Source: Bacteroidales bacterium UBA1216 (GTDB lineage: Bacteria; Bacteroidota; Bacteroidia; Bacteroidales; Paludibacteraceae). Taken from it: a stretch of 5,090 bases of DNA. Below are positions 1-5,076 of the stretch, piece by piece (within the stretch, counting starts at the first letter, position 1; each line of letters opens with the position of its first letter). The stretch covers positions 1 through 5,090 of the forward strand of contig DBXI01000033.1 of assembly GCA_002309255.1 (NCBI GenBank), read 5' to 3'. Below the pieces are notes generated by a model. It saw only the letters and a list, made by a program, of their open reading frames with translations. It did not search any database and was not told where the DNA came from. A program made the position numbers and the translations under genes.

Positions 1-148
1 ATTGCATCAAAACGTTAAATAGTTAAAATGGTTTCGATTGCATCGAAACGTTAGGAAGAACACCCTGCGAAATCTAACTACTTAACGTTTTCCTGAAAGG
101 GAAAACCATTTTAACTCTTTAACGTCACGAAGTGACCATCTTAACCTC
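1..148. repeat. Mosaic of short hairpins separated by a conserved 17-nt AT-rich spacer
   Basis: No frame is open here, so I read this as non-coding. Three perfect hairpins are visible: 31-49 (GTTTCGAT, loop TGC, ATCGAAAC), 87-106 (GTTTTCC, loop of 6, GGAAAAC) and 124-136 (GTCAC, GAA, GTGAC). All begin GT and end AC, but their stems differ. They are joined by a spacer of the form CATTTTAACTCTTTAAC (107-123). The same spacer lies on the minus strand at 14-30 with one base changed, and related versions are at 70-86 and 137-146. As a result 12-34 is complementary to 103-125 at 22 of 23 bases. Bases 1-17 repeat at 37-53 with one mismatch, which suggests the array continues to the left of the window. 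Function is unknown; it could be a folded RNA leader, a dispersed repeat or a decayed mobile element. Confidence 0.7.
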
Positions 149-157
149 AAAAAAATT

Positions 158-331
158 ATGTTTATGCGAAAGATAATTTTTTTAGCCGTACTCACGGCGA
201 TTGCGCTGAGCGCGTGCAACGTCACCCGCACGATCACGACGACCTCATCGAGCATCCAGCGTGGTGACACGACGGTGATCATCCAGAGCAAAACGGTCGA
301 ATCGTACGACGCAACGAAAAGGATGTTCTGA
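158..331 (+). CDS. Short lipoprotein, 57 aa, unknown function
   Basis: This small gene encodes a predicted lipoprotein. The N-terminus MFMRKIIFLAVLTAIALSAC is a signal peptide: two basic residues, a hydrophobic core and a lipobox L17-S18-A19-C20. Lipid attachment at C20 would leave a mature protein of 38 residues, rich in Thr and Ser (TRTITTTSSS), followed by RGDTTV and ending near SYDATKRMF. I have an unverified impression that similar very short Thr-rich lipoproteins are common in Bacteroidales; I know of no assigned function. No acidic run follows the cysteine, so nothing argues for surface export. The start at 158 is chosen because it sits behind AAAAAAATT, resembling the other starts here; ATG 164 (55 aa) is the alternative. 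No promoter is visible upstream; the hairpin array lies directly in front. It is probably separate from the operon at 501, since a promoter element intervenes. Confidence 0.72.
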   Translation: MFMRKIIFLAVLTAIALSACNVTRTITTTSSSIQRGDTTVIIQSKTVESYDATKRMF

Positions 332-416
332 CCGCCGTTTCGTTGAATTTGAAAGAAAAGTGCGGGAAACTGGAGGGCACTGAAAAACCCTCGTGAGAGT
401 CCTTTTTAGAAAAAAA

Positions 417-448
417 TTGCACATATGTGGTAAAAAATTTGCAAATGT
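417..448 (+). promoter_or_regulatory. Candidate tandem operator, copy 1
   Basis: TTGCACATATGTG (417-429) and TTGCAAATGT (439-448) start 22 bp apart, two turns of the helix. The first contains the perfect palindrome CACATATGTG. The second overlaps the -33 box of the promoter. The spacing and overlap fit binding of a dimeric regulator, but I cannot name one. Confidence 0.4.
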
Positions 449-469
449 CAAAAATTTTTTGTATCTTTG
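438..469 (+). promoter_or_regulatory. Bacteroidota -33/-7 promoter of the four-gene operon
   Basis: TTTG (438-441) and TATCTTTG (462-469) are separated by 20 bp, matching the Bacteroidota housekeeping consensus TTTG-N19-TAnnTTTG. Transcription should begin near 475, which leaves a leader of about 25 nt before ATG 501. The leader is A-rich (GTAAAAAAATACAAATAT) with no Shine-Dalgarno sequence. Confidence 0.8.
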
Positions 470-500
470 TGCCTCGAAAGATGTAAAAAAATACAAATAT

Positions 501-1208
501 ATGATAAACAGTGACATTTGTTCCTGCCGTGTGCGCAAGGCGCTGCGGATGATGGTGTTATTCGGTTTGTTGCTGCTGCCCTATCAGGCGCAGGCGCAAT
601 GGCGTCTGGGCGTGAACGGCGGCGGTACATGGAACCACTATTCGATCAACAAACAGTACATGACCGATTACCGCTACGTAGATGAATGGGGCGGTTTGGC
701 AGGTGTGACGACGCAGTACAACTTCTTTGACTGGTTAGGTCTGCGCGGCGAGCTGAACTTCGTGCAGCGTAACTACCGTCATACGCGCTATGAGTATGCC
801 GACAAACTCAGTGTGCGCTATGAGAACAACTACCTGCTGCTGCCCGTGACGGTGAATTTCAGTTTCGGCGGGCAGAAAGTCCGGGGATTCGTCAATGCCG
901 GTGTATATGGCGGCGTATGGCTGTGCGGTAAGCGTGGCGGTACGGAGTACAACTCGATGGGCAACGACGGAAAATACCAATTCTCGGAGCCTTATACCTT
1001 CAATAGCGAGAAAGACCAGCGCGGTGACTTCGGTTACACGGGCGGAGTGGGTATAGAGTACAAGTTCCACGAGCACTGGCTGGCGCAGATCGAGGCTGTA
1101 TGCTACTACAGCGTGGTGAGTACCACGAAGCAGTACATGGACTACCAGAAAGACTACCGCTACAACACCACTATCGGATTGAAGGCGGGAGTCTCTTATG
1201 TGTTTTGA
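501..1208 (+). CDS. Outer-membrane beta-barrel protein, PorT-like (OMP_b-brl_2 type)
   Basis: The 235-residue protein is predicted to be a small outer-membrane barrel. Residues 1-32 form a signal peptide: basic region around R10-R16, hydrophobic core MMVLFGLLLLP, and an AQA cleavage motif before Q33. The mature part has alternating strand patterns typical of the PorT/OMP_b-brl_2 group: WRLGVNGGGTW (34-44), GLAGVTTQYNFFDWLGLRGE (65-84), NNYLLLPVTVNFSF (109-122), RGFVNAGVYGGVW (128-140), FGYTGGVGIEYKF (177-189), and a final strand GLKAGVSYVF ending in Phe, the usual barrel-insertion signal. The frame stays open back to 393, but that start lies upstream of the -33 box, so ATG 501 is chosen; ATG 549 (M17) would also leave a signal peptide. 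It is the first gene after the promoter, 39 nt before the S41 peptidase gene. Family members include a secretion component and many uncharacterised proteins; no specific ligand can be inferred. Confidence 0.85.
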   Translation: MINSDICSCRVRKALRMMVLFGLLLLPYQAQAQWRLGVNGGGTWNHYSINKQYMTDYRYVDEWGGLAGVTTQYNFFDWLGLRGELNFVQRNYRHTRYEYADKLSVRYENNYLLLPVTVNFSFGGQKVRGFVNAGVYGGVWLCGKRGGTEYNSMGNDGKYQFSEPYTFNSEKDQRGDFGYTGGVGIEYKFHEHWLAQIEAVCYYSVVSTTKQYMDYQKDYRYNTTIGLKAGVSYVF

Positions 1209-1247
1209 TTGACAATTGATTGACAATTTATAAATGATTGACGATTT
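1207..1247 (+). repeat. Short tandem repeat filling intergenic gap 1
   Basis: GATTGACAATT occurs at 1207-1217 and 1218-1228 and, with one change (GATTGACGATT), at 1236-1246. The first unit overlaps the TGA stop codon of the barrel gene, and the last ends one base before the ATG of the peptidase gene. There is no terminator and no Shine-Dalgarno sequence in the gap, which supports co-transcription. Confidence 0.75.
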
Positions 1248-2813
1248 ATGAAAACGAAGATATTTTTGATAGCGGCAGCGGTTGTGATGATGACGGGTTG
1301 CCGGATGGAGAGCGATGATGTGCTGAACTATGCGCATCAGGACGAGATGGCGTTTAGCAAAGCCGAAGGCAGTTACGCCGCCAAGTTCGATGTCGTATGG
1401 AGCGGAATGAATGCGAACTATGCCTTGTGGGACTATGAGTACACGCAAGGCTTGGACTGGGATAAAGTGTATGAGGAGTTCCGTCCGCGGTTTGTCGCCT
1501 TGGATTCGTCGAAGACAGCCGTGACCGACAATCAACTCAAAGCGTTGCTGGACTCGATGGTTGCTCCCCTGCATGACGGCCACTTGGCGATACAGATGAA
1601 GAACCACGCTACGGGCCAATTTGTAAGTTCGATGCCCGGGCTTATGCGTATCATGCGCGAACGCAACGATGAGTATAAAGAGGTGCAATCCAAGAATATG
1701 CTGCTCACCTATTATGAAAAGAAAGGAGAGCTGAAGGACTATAAGATGATCAATTCCAACACGCTGCAGACGGTTGCACTGATGGCGTACGAATACATGG
1801 CAACGGTAATACTGCGCTTGAGTAGTATTCCCGAGGCAGATCGCACGCCGGAGCAATCGGACACGATCAGGCTCTACAAGCAGATTTCTTCCGAGATGGA
1901 AGTTCCCCTTGCTCGCGCGATTACGCTGGGTGACAAGACGGGAATACAGGAATTCAATAATATAGCCTACAAGTACGAATACCTGCACATACCCTATCTG
2001 GCGCCGGTTGATCCCGTAATCAACGAATATGGTATAAACGTTACGTACGCATTGTTTAAGGACAATATAGCCTATCTGAGTTTTGACGGATTCACGCTCA
2101 GTGCGTATCTTGAACCGGCATATACAAAAGAAATATTCGCCGGTTGCAGCGACGCGACCATGGCGCTGGTGAAAGAGGTAGGCGATGTATGGCGTGCGTG
2201 GTTTGAAGCCATACAGGATCTCCACAAAGCGGGTACGCTCAAGGGCGTGATCATTGACGTGCGCAGCAACGGTGGCGGATTCCTCAACGACTCGAAGTTC
2301 GTGCTGGGTGCGCTGATGCCGGCGGGAGGATTTCAGGACTGCAACGCCCGCTTAAAACGTGGCTCGGGGCGGTTTGACTACTCGCCGCTTATACCTCAGA
2401 TGATGCCGACGCTGGAATCGGAGCACGTGACGGTGAACGAGCCGGTTGTGGTTCTGTGTAACTGCGCATCGGTAAGTATGGCGGAACACACCTCCTACGG
2501 AGCTAAACTGATGAAGAACGGTACACTGATCGGTACGCGCACATGGGGAGGATTCAGTGCATTGTCGGACGCAGGAACATATACGAACAACTATGCCGGT
2601 TATGTCGGCGTGCGGGGCGTGACACCGGTGTTCTGCTATATACCGCAAGAGGTGGCATTAACCTTGGAGGGAAATACCGTGGAAGAGAATATTGTGGAAG
2701 GTCACGGCATAGACCCGGATATCGAGGTGGCACTGGATGTAGCTACCTTGGATGATGGCAATGGAGCGGATAGCCAACTTGACCGAGCGATACAGTTTAT
2801 TAAGGAGAATTGA
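1248..2813 (+). CDS. S41 family serine peptidase, lipoprotein
   Basis: The 521-residue protein is predicted to be a lipid-anchored periplasmic or surface peptidase. Residues 1-18 are a lipoprotein signal with lipobox M15-T16-G17-C18. The mature end (CRMESDDVL) has an acidic run resembling Bacteroidota surface-export signals, so display on the cell surface is possible (inference). The S41 N-terminal pattern follows: NANYALWDYE (55-64), LDWDKVYEEF (69-78), and MVAPLHDGHL with D110-G111-H112. A helix-rich insert (about 145-245) separates this from the catalytic core: INVTYALFKDNIAYLSFDGF (263-282), GVIIDVRSNGGG (333-344), and NCASVSMAE (405-413), with S410 as probable nucleophile. The position of the lysine in Tsp/CtpA proteases is G435 in TRTWGG, so this is the tricorn/IRBP-like type, probably using H112, rather than a Ser-Lys processing protease. 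No PDZ domain is apparent. The C-terminal GHGIDPDIEV and LDRAIQFIKE are typical of the family. Substrate is unknown. Confidence 0.9.
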   Translation: MKTKIFLIAAAVVMMTGCRMESDDVLNYAHQDEMAFSKAEGSYAAKFDVVWSGMNANYALWDYEYTQGLDWDKVYEEFRPRFVALDSSKTAVTDNQLKALLDSMVAPLHDGHLAIQMKNHATGQFVSSMPGLMRIMRERNDEYKEVQSKNMLLTYYEKKGELKDYKMINSNTLQTVALMAYEYMATVILRLSSIPEADRTPEQSDTIRLYKQISSEMEVPLARAITLGDKTGIQEFNNIAYKYEYLHIPYLAPVDPVINEYGINVTYALFKDNIAYLSFDGFTLSAYLEPAYTKEIFAGCSDATMALVKEVGDVWRAWFEAIQDLHKAGTLKGVIIDVRSNGGGFLNDSKFVLGALMPAGGFQDCNARLKRGSGRFDYSPLIPQMMPTLESEHVTVNEPVVVLCNCASVSMAEHTSYGAKLMKNGTLIGTRTWGGFSALSDAGTYTNNYAGYVGVRGVTPVFCYIPQEVALTLEGNTVEENIVEGHGIDPDIEVALDVATLDDGNGADSQLDRAIQFIKEN

Positions 2814-2864
2814 TAGTTGATAATTGATAGTTGACAGTTGTTATTGATGATTGATAATTGATAG
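2810..2864 (+). repeat. Heptad tandem repeat filling intergenic gap 2
   Basis: Eight units of the form TTGATAG run from 2810 to 2864: TTGATAG, TTGATAA, TTGATAG, TTGACAG, TTGTTA (one base short), TTGATGA, TTGATAA, TTGATAG. Within them a 13-nt block (2808-2820) recurs exactly at 2822-2834. The array begins inside the last codon of the peptidase gene, includes its TGA, and ends three bases before the next ATG. Confidence 0.8.
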
Positions 2865-2867
2865 ATT

Positions 2868-3506
2868 ATGAAGATAAAACAAATTATTCTGCTTTGTGTT
2901 TGCAGCATGATTCCTTTAGCCTGTATGGCTGAATCGAAGCAGACACGTAGTACCCAGAAACATGAGGTGCGAATAGGTTACGGTGACCCGATGTACGAGA
3001 CCATGCGTTGGAAAGACGAACCCAACAAATTAGGCGTGCCGATGAACGTGCGCCAGAACTACCGCTACACCGGACATATTTACGGCGAGTACATGTACCG
3101 CATCAACTCATGGCTCGGTGTAGGCGGTCAGTTGGACTTCGGCGCAACGATGTTCGATTACAACTCGTACCAACTCGACGCTCAAGGCAATCAGTTCCTT
3201 GCCTCGAGCCAATACCGCTACTTCTATGATGTATGCCTTATGCCGTCGGTGCGCTTCACGTATTTCCACCGCGACTGGGTAAACCTCTATTCCGGCGTGC
3301 AATTAGGTGTAGGTATTCATGGCGATTACCTCGGACGTAGCGAGGTCGGCTGCGCTTGCGGAGTGACAGCACTCGGTGTGTCGGTCGGACGTGATCACTG
3401 GTTCTGCACCGCTGAGTTCGGCGGACTGAGTAACATACAATCCCTCACAGCCATCTATCTGATCTGGACGAAATGGTTCAACGTGTCCGTGGGGTACAGA
3501 TTCTAA
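2868..3506 (+). CDS. Predicted outer-membrane beta-barrel protein
   Basis: The 212-residue protein carries a signal peptide (MKIKQIILLCVCSMIPLACM, likely cut after CMA at A21). The PLAC within it is a poor lipobox, so I favour ordinary signal peptidase cleavage. The mature protein is aromatic-rich with alternating strand patterns: HEVRIGYGDPMYE (32-44), YTGHIYGEYMYRINSWLGVG (67-86), FYDVCLMPSVRFTYF (119-133), WVNLYSGVQLGVGIHGDY (137-154), ALGVSVGRDHWFCTAEFG (168-185) and a last strand KWFNVSVGYRF with terminal Phe. Its size suits an eight- to ten-stranded barrel. It resembles uncharacterised barrel proteins of Bacteroidales rather than a named porin or receptor, and no plug domain is present. 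It lies between the peptidase and hydrolase genes, 54 and 45 nt away. Function is unknown; the context suggests an outer-membrane partner of one of the two lipoprotein enzymes, which is inference. Confidence 0.78.
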   Translation: MKIKQIILLCVCSMIPLACMAESKQTRSTQKHEVRIGYGDPMYETMRWKDEPNKLGVPMNVRQNYRYTGHIYGEYMYRINSWLGVGGQLDFGATMFDYNSYQLDAQGNQFLASSQYRYFYDVCLMPSVRFTYFHRDWVNLYSGVQLGVGIHGDYLGRSEVGCACGVTALGVSVGRDHWFCTAEFGGLSNIQSLTAIYLIWTKWFNVSVGYRF

Positions 3507-3551
3507 ATTAAAAATTCAAAATTAAGAATTCAAAATTAAGAATTAAGAATT
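3504..3551 (+). repeat. Heptad tandem repeat filling intergenic gap 3
   Basis: Heptads of the form AGAATTA or AAAATTC run from the TAA stop codon (3504) to the A of the next ATG (3552): TAAATTA, AAAATTC, AAAATTA, AGAATTC, AAAATTA, AGAATTA, AGAATTA. The 14-nt block CAAAATTAAGAATT is present twice, at 3517-3530 and 3531-3544. The sequence differs from the gap 2 array, but unit length and placement are the same. Confidence 0.85.
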
Positions 3552-4862
3552 ATGAAGCGCTATACCTATTTATTCAGTATATTGGCAATTGCTTTGGCGT
3601 TTGCCTCGTGCCAAGCGGACAAGAAAGATTACACCTCGTTTGTCAAGGACGCTGCCGGCTATCATGTGATTAGCAACGGCGATATAGATCTTGACAAGCA
3701 GTACCCCGTTTGGGCAGACCAGTTGGGTAATATGCCATCGGACGTTGATCCGTGCGATCCCAACGGCTACAACCAAGTGGAGGGCAAATCGACATTCATG
3801 CAGATGTTCTCGCCGCTGATGAACATGATCACGTACTCGACCGTTCATCAGATCGTGGGTACCTATCAGTCCGAGTACAAAGGGCAATCGATCACTCTGT
3901 CGGGCAACATGTATGTTCCCAAATCGAAGCGATGCAAGGGACTGATCATGGCGTGCCATTACACCTATGCTGCTCTGAGCGAGTCACCATCACAAGGACC
4001 CACGTTGTCAGCGCTGTTGGCAACGAAAGGTTATGCGGTGATTGACGCCGATTACGTAGGCTTTGGTGTAACCTACCAGATGGTTCATCCGTATCTGGAC
4101 AAAGCCGCTACAGGTCGTGCGGTAGCCGACTTCGGGCGCTTGGCTCGACCTTTCCTTGAGGCAAACGGCTACACGTTCGAGACCAACGATATCTACATCT
4201 TCGGCTATTCGCAAGGCGGTCATGCTGCAGTGGCTACACAGGAGTTCATCGAATCCCATGCGGACTATCTGAAAGACCTGCCGATCACAAGGGTGCTCTG
4301 CGGCGGTGGCCCGTATGACCCGATGGTGACCTATGACGTAGCCAAGAAGACCGATGTAATAGGTTTCCCTGCCGTTGTGCCGATGTTCCTGCAGGGCACG
4401 ATCTATGCCAACGACCTGAACGACAAATCGCTGTCAATGCCTATCACCGAAGCGGACTTCCTGTCCGAAGCCATGCTCAAGGACGATCGCTACAAGGTTT
4501 GGCTCAACAGCAAAGCCTATACGATGGATCAGGTTAACCTGCTGATGAAGGGGATAGGCTGCGGCAAGTTCTCAACCATACTGCGCCCCGAGGCGCTGGA
4601 GGAAGATTATCCGCAAAACAAGATCCTCTTCCAGAAACTCAAAGAGAATGCTACCACGAACTTCTGCCCTGTATCGCCGATGTTCATCTTCCACTCCAAG
4701 GGCGATGATGTTGTGACGTTTGAGAATGCAGAGATCCTACAGAAGCGTTTCCGTGAACTCGGCGCAGACGAGAGTAAGATTGAGTACGACTTTGCCGATT
4801 ATGGTACGCACCGCTCCGGCCTACTCAAGTTCCACATGAAAGTGTTGAAAATGTTGAAGTGA
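3552..4862 (+). CDS. Alpha/beta hydrolase lipoprotein (secretory-lipase-like)
   Basis: The 436-residue protein is predicted to be a lipid-anchored serine hydrolase. Residues 1-20 (MKRYTYLFSILAIALAFASC) form a lipoprotein signal with a relaxed lipobox FASC, common in Bacteroidota. The alpha/beta-hydrolase core starts near 115 (LSGNMYVPK). It continues with GLIMACHYTY (130-139), GYAVIDADYVGFG (160-172) and the nucleophile elbow IFGYSQGGHAA (216-226), which gives S220. A likely lid or cap occupies about 255-370. The acid is D385 (or D386) in FHSKGDDVV, and the base is H420 in YGTHRSG. Order and spacing of this Ser-Asp-His set match secreted lipases and esterases, and the DYVGFG stretch recalls the secretory lipase (LIP) group. 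Whether it cleaves lipids, acyl or acetyl esters, or peptides cannot be told. It is the last gene of the operon, with a heptad repeat as its leader. Confidence 0.86.
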   Translation: MKRYTYLFSILAIALAFASCQADKKDYTSFVKDAAGYHVISNGDIDLDKQYPVWADQLGNMPSDVDPCDPNGYNQVEGKSTFMQMFSPLMNMITYSTVHQIVGTYQSEYKGQSITLSGNMYVPKSKRCKGLIMACHYTYAALSESPSQGPTLSALLATKGYAVIDADYVGFGVTYQMVHPYLDKAATGRAVADFGRLARPFLEANGYTFETNDIYIFGYSQGGHAAVATQEFIESHADYLKDLPITRVLCGGGPYDPMVTYDVAKKTDVIGFPAVVPMFLQGTIYANDLNDKSLSMPITEADFLSEAMLKDDRYKVWLNSKAYTMDQVNLLMKGIGCGKFSTILRPEALEEDYPQNKILFQKLKENATTNFCPVSPMFIFHSKGDDVVTFENAEILQKRFRELGADESKIEYDFADYGTHRSGLLKFHMKVLKMLK

Positions 4863-4873
4863 GTTGAAGGCAA

Positions 4874-4907
4874 TTGTACCATAGCCATCACGACAGCATA
4901 GGTACAA
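4874..4907 (+). other. Inverted repeat after the operon
   Basis: TTGTACC (4874-4880) and GGTACAA (4901-4907) are perfect inverted repeats with a 20-nt loop, beginning 12 nt after the hydrolase stop codon. No T-tract follows. It could be a structure protecting the 3' end or an operator; it is weak evidence by itself. Confidence 0.3.
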
Positions 4908-4934
4908 CTTGTTCTGAAATATGCAAGTTCTTTT
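4906..4934 (+). terminator. Possible weak terminator of the operon
   Basis: AACTTG (4906-4911) pairs with CAAGTT (4924-4929) around a 12-nt loop and is followed by CTTTT (4930-4934). The stem is only 6 bp and AT-rich, so it is a poor intrinsic terminator; it overlaps by two bases the inverted repeat that starts at 4874. Confidence 0.3.
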
Positions 4935-4944
4935 AACAGAAAAA

Positions 4945-4968
4945 AGTGCCCTCAAGAAAGAGGGCACT
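4945..4968 (-). terminator. Perfect 9-bp hairpin, terminator-like on the minus strand
   Basis: AGTGCCCTC (4945-4953), loop AAGAAA, GAGGGCACT (4960-4968) form a strong stem. Read on the minus strand it is followed at once by a run of T (bases 4944-4940), the classic intrinsic terminator form. On the plus strand an A-tract precedes it, and downstream there is a weaker AAAAA...CTC-GTGA-GAG...TTTTT structure (4970-4994). GAGGG at 4960-4964 can pair instead with CCCTC at 4975-4979. It probably separates the operon from the gene at 5077 and may work in both directions. Confidence 0.55.
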
Positions 4969-5003
4969 GAAAAACCCTCGTGAGAGTCCTTTTTAGAAAA
5001 AAA

Positions 5004-5037
5004 TTGCACATATGTGGTAAAAAACTTGCATATGTGC
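5004..5037 (+). promoter_or_regulatory. Candidate tandem operator, copy 2
   Basis: TTGCACATATGTG (5004-5016) and TTGCATATGTG (5026-5036) begin 22 bp apart. In addition GCACATATG (5006-5014) and CATATGTGC (5029-5037) are perfect inverted repeats. The second site overlaps the -33 region. Sites here are better preserved than in copy 1, so if they bind a regulator this promoter should be the more tightly controlled. Confidence 0.42.
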
Positions 5038-5055
5038 GATTTTTTTGTATCTTTG
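5025..5055 (+). promoter_or_regulatory. Bacteroidota promoter of the downstream gene
   Basis: TATCTTTG (5048-5055) is a full -7 box. CTTG (5025-5028), one base off TTTG, lies 19 bp upstream as the -33 box. Transcription should begin near 5062, about 15 nt before ATG 5077. Confidence 0.72.
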
Positions 5056-5076
5056 TAGTGTAATTTAGAAACCGTT

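Larger units (their letters stand above)
373..470 (+). repeat. Regulatory direct repeat, copy 1 (terminator-like / operator / promoter)
   Basis: Bases 373-437 are identical to 4960-5024 (65 of 65, offset 4587). The rest, 438-470, matches 5025-5056 at roughly 80 percent with one single-base gap. From left to right the element holds GAGGG (373-377) able to pair with CCCTC (388-392), an imperfect hairpin with CTC-GTGA-GAG at its tip running into CCTTTTT (401-407), a 10-bp palindrome CACATATGTG (420-429), and the -33/-7 promoter. Just upstream, AGTGC (359-363) can pair with GCACT (377-381). This is a decayed form of the perfect hairpin in copy 2. The element may end transcription from the lipoprotein gene at 158 and start that of the next gene. 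Confidence 0.85.
4960..5056 (+). repeat. Regulatory direct repeat, copy 2
   Basis: This is the second copy of the element at 373-470, in the same orientation and exactly 4587 bp further on. The first 65 bases are identical; the core promoter part differs at several bases. Here the upstream hairpin is intact (from 4945), while in copy 1 it has decayed. Confidence 0.85.

Noticed and set aside
1..53. 36-bp period at the left end as a CRISPR array
   Set aside because: The 17-bp repeat at 1 and 37 leaves only 19 bp between copies, the intervening sequence is part of the spacer/hairpin pattern, and no third regular copy follows.
481..486. ATG-TAA start-stop pair in the operon leader
   Set aside because: It could act as a minimal upstream frame, but a six-base match in an A-rich leader is expected by chance and no comparable element is seen in copy 2.
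393..500. 36-codon N-terminal extension of the first barrel gene
   Set aside because: It starts within the repeated element, upstream of the -33 box, and would put a charged segment in front of the signal peptide. The promoter at 438-469 makes ATG 501 the sensible start.
735..2225. A 496-codon open frame on the minus strand
   Set aside because: It lies antisense to the barrel and S41 genes, both of which have clear family motifs and export signals. Its translation has no signal, domain or sensible composition (rich in His, Arg and Val), and no promoter precedes it. It is a codon-bias shadow.
2884..2926. PLAC in the second barrel protein as a lipobox
   Set aside because: Pro at the -3 position is unfavourable, and the following CMA gives a good ordinary cleavage site. 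The C-terminal Phe and strand pattern fit a barrel rather than a lipoprotein.
4821..5009. 62-codon minus-strand frame at the end of the operon
   Set aside because: It covers the 3' end of the hydrolase gene, the terminator-like hairpin and half of the repeat. No start signal or recognisable protein features are present.
373..5056. Flanking repeats as ends of an insertion sequence or composite transposon
   Set aside because: No transposase or integrase gene is present, the element lacks terminal inverted repeats, no target duplication is visible, and each copy contains a working-looking promoter.
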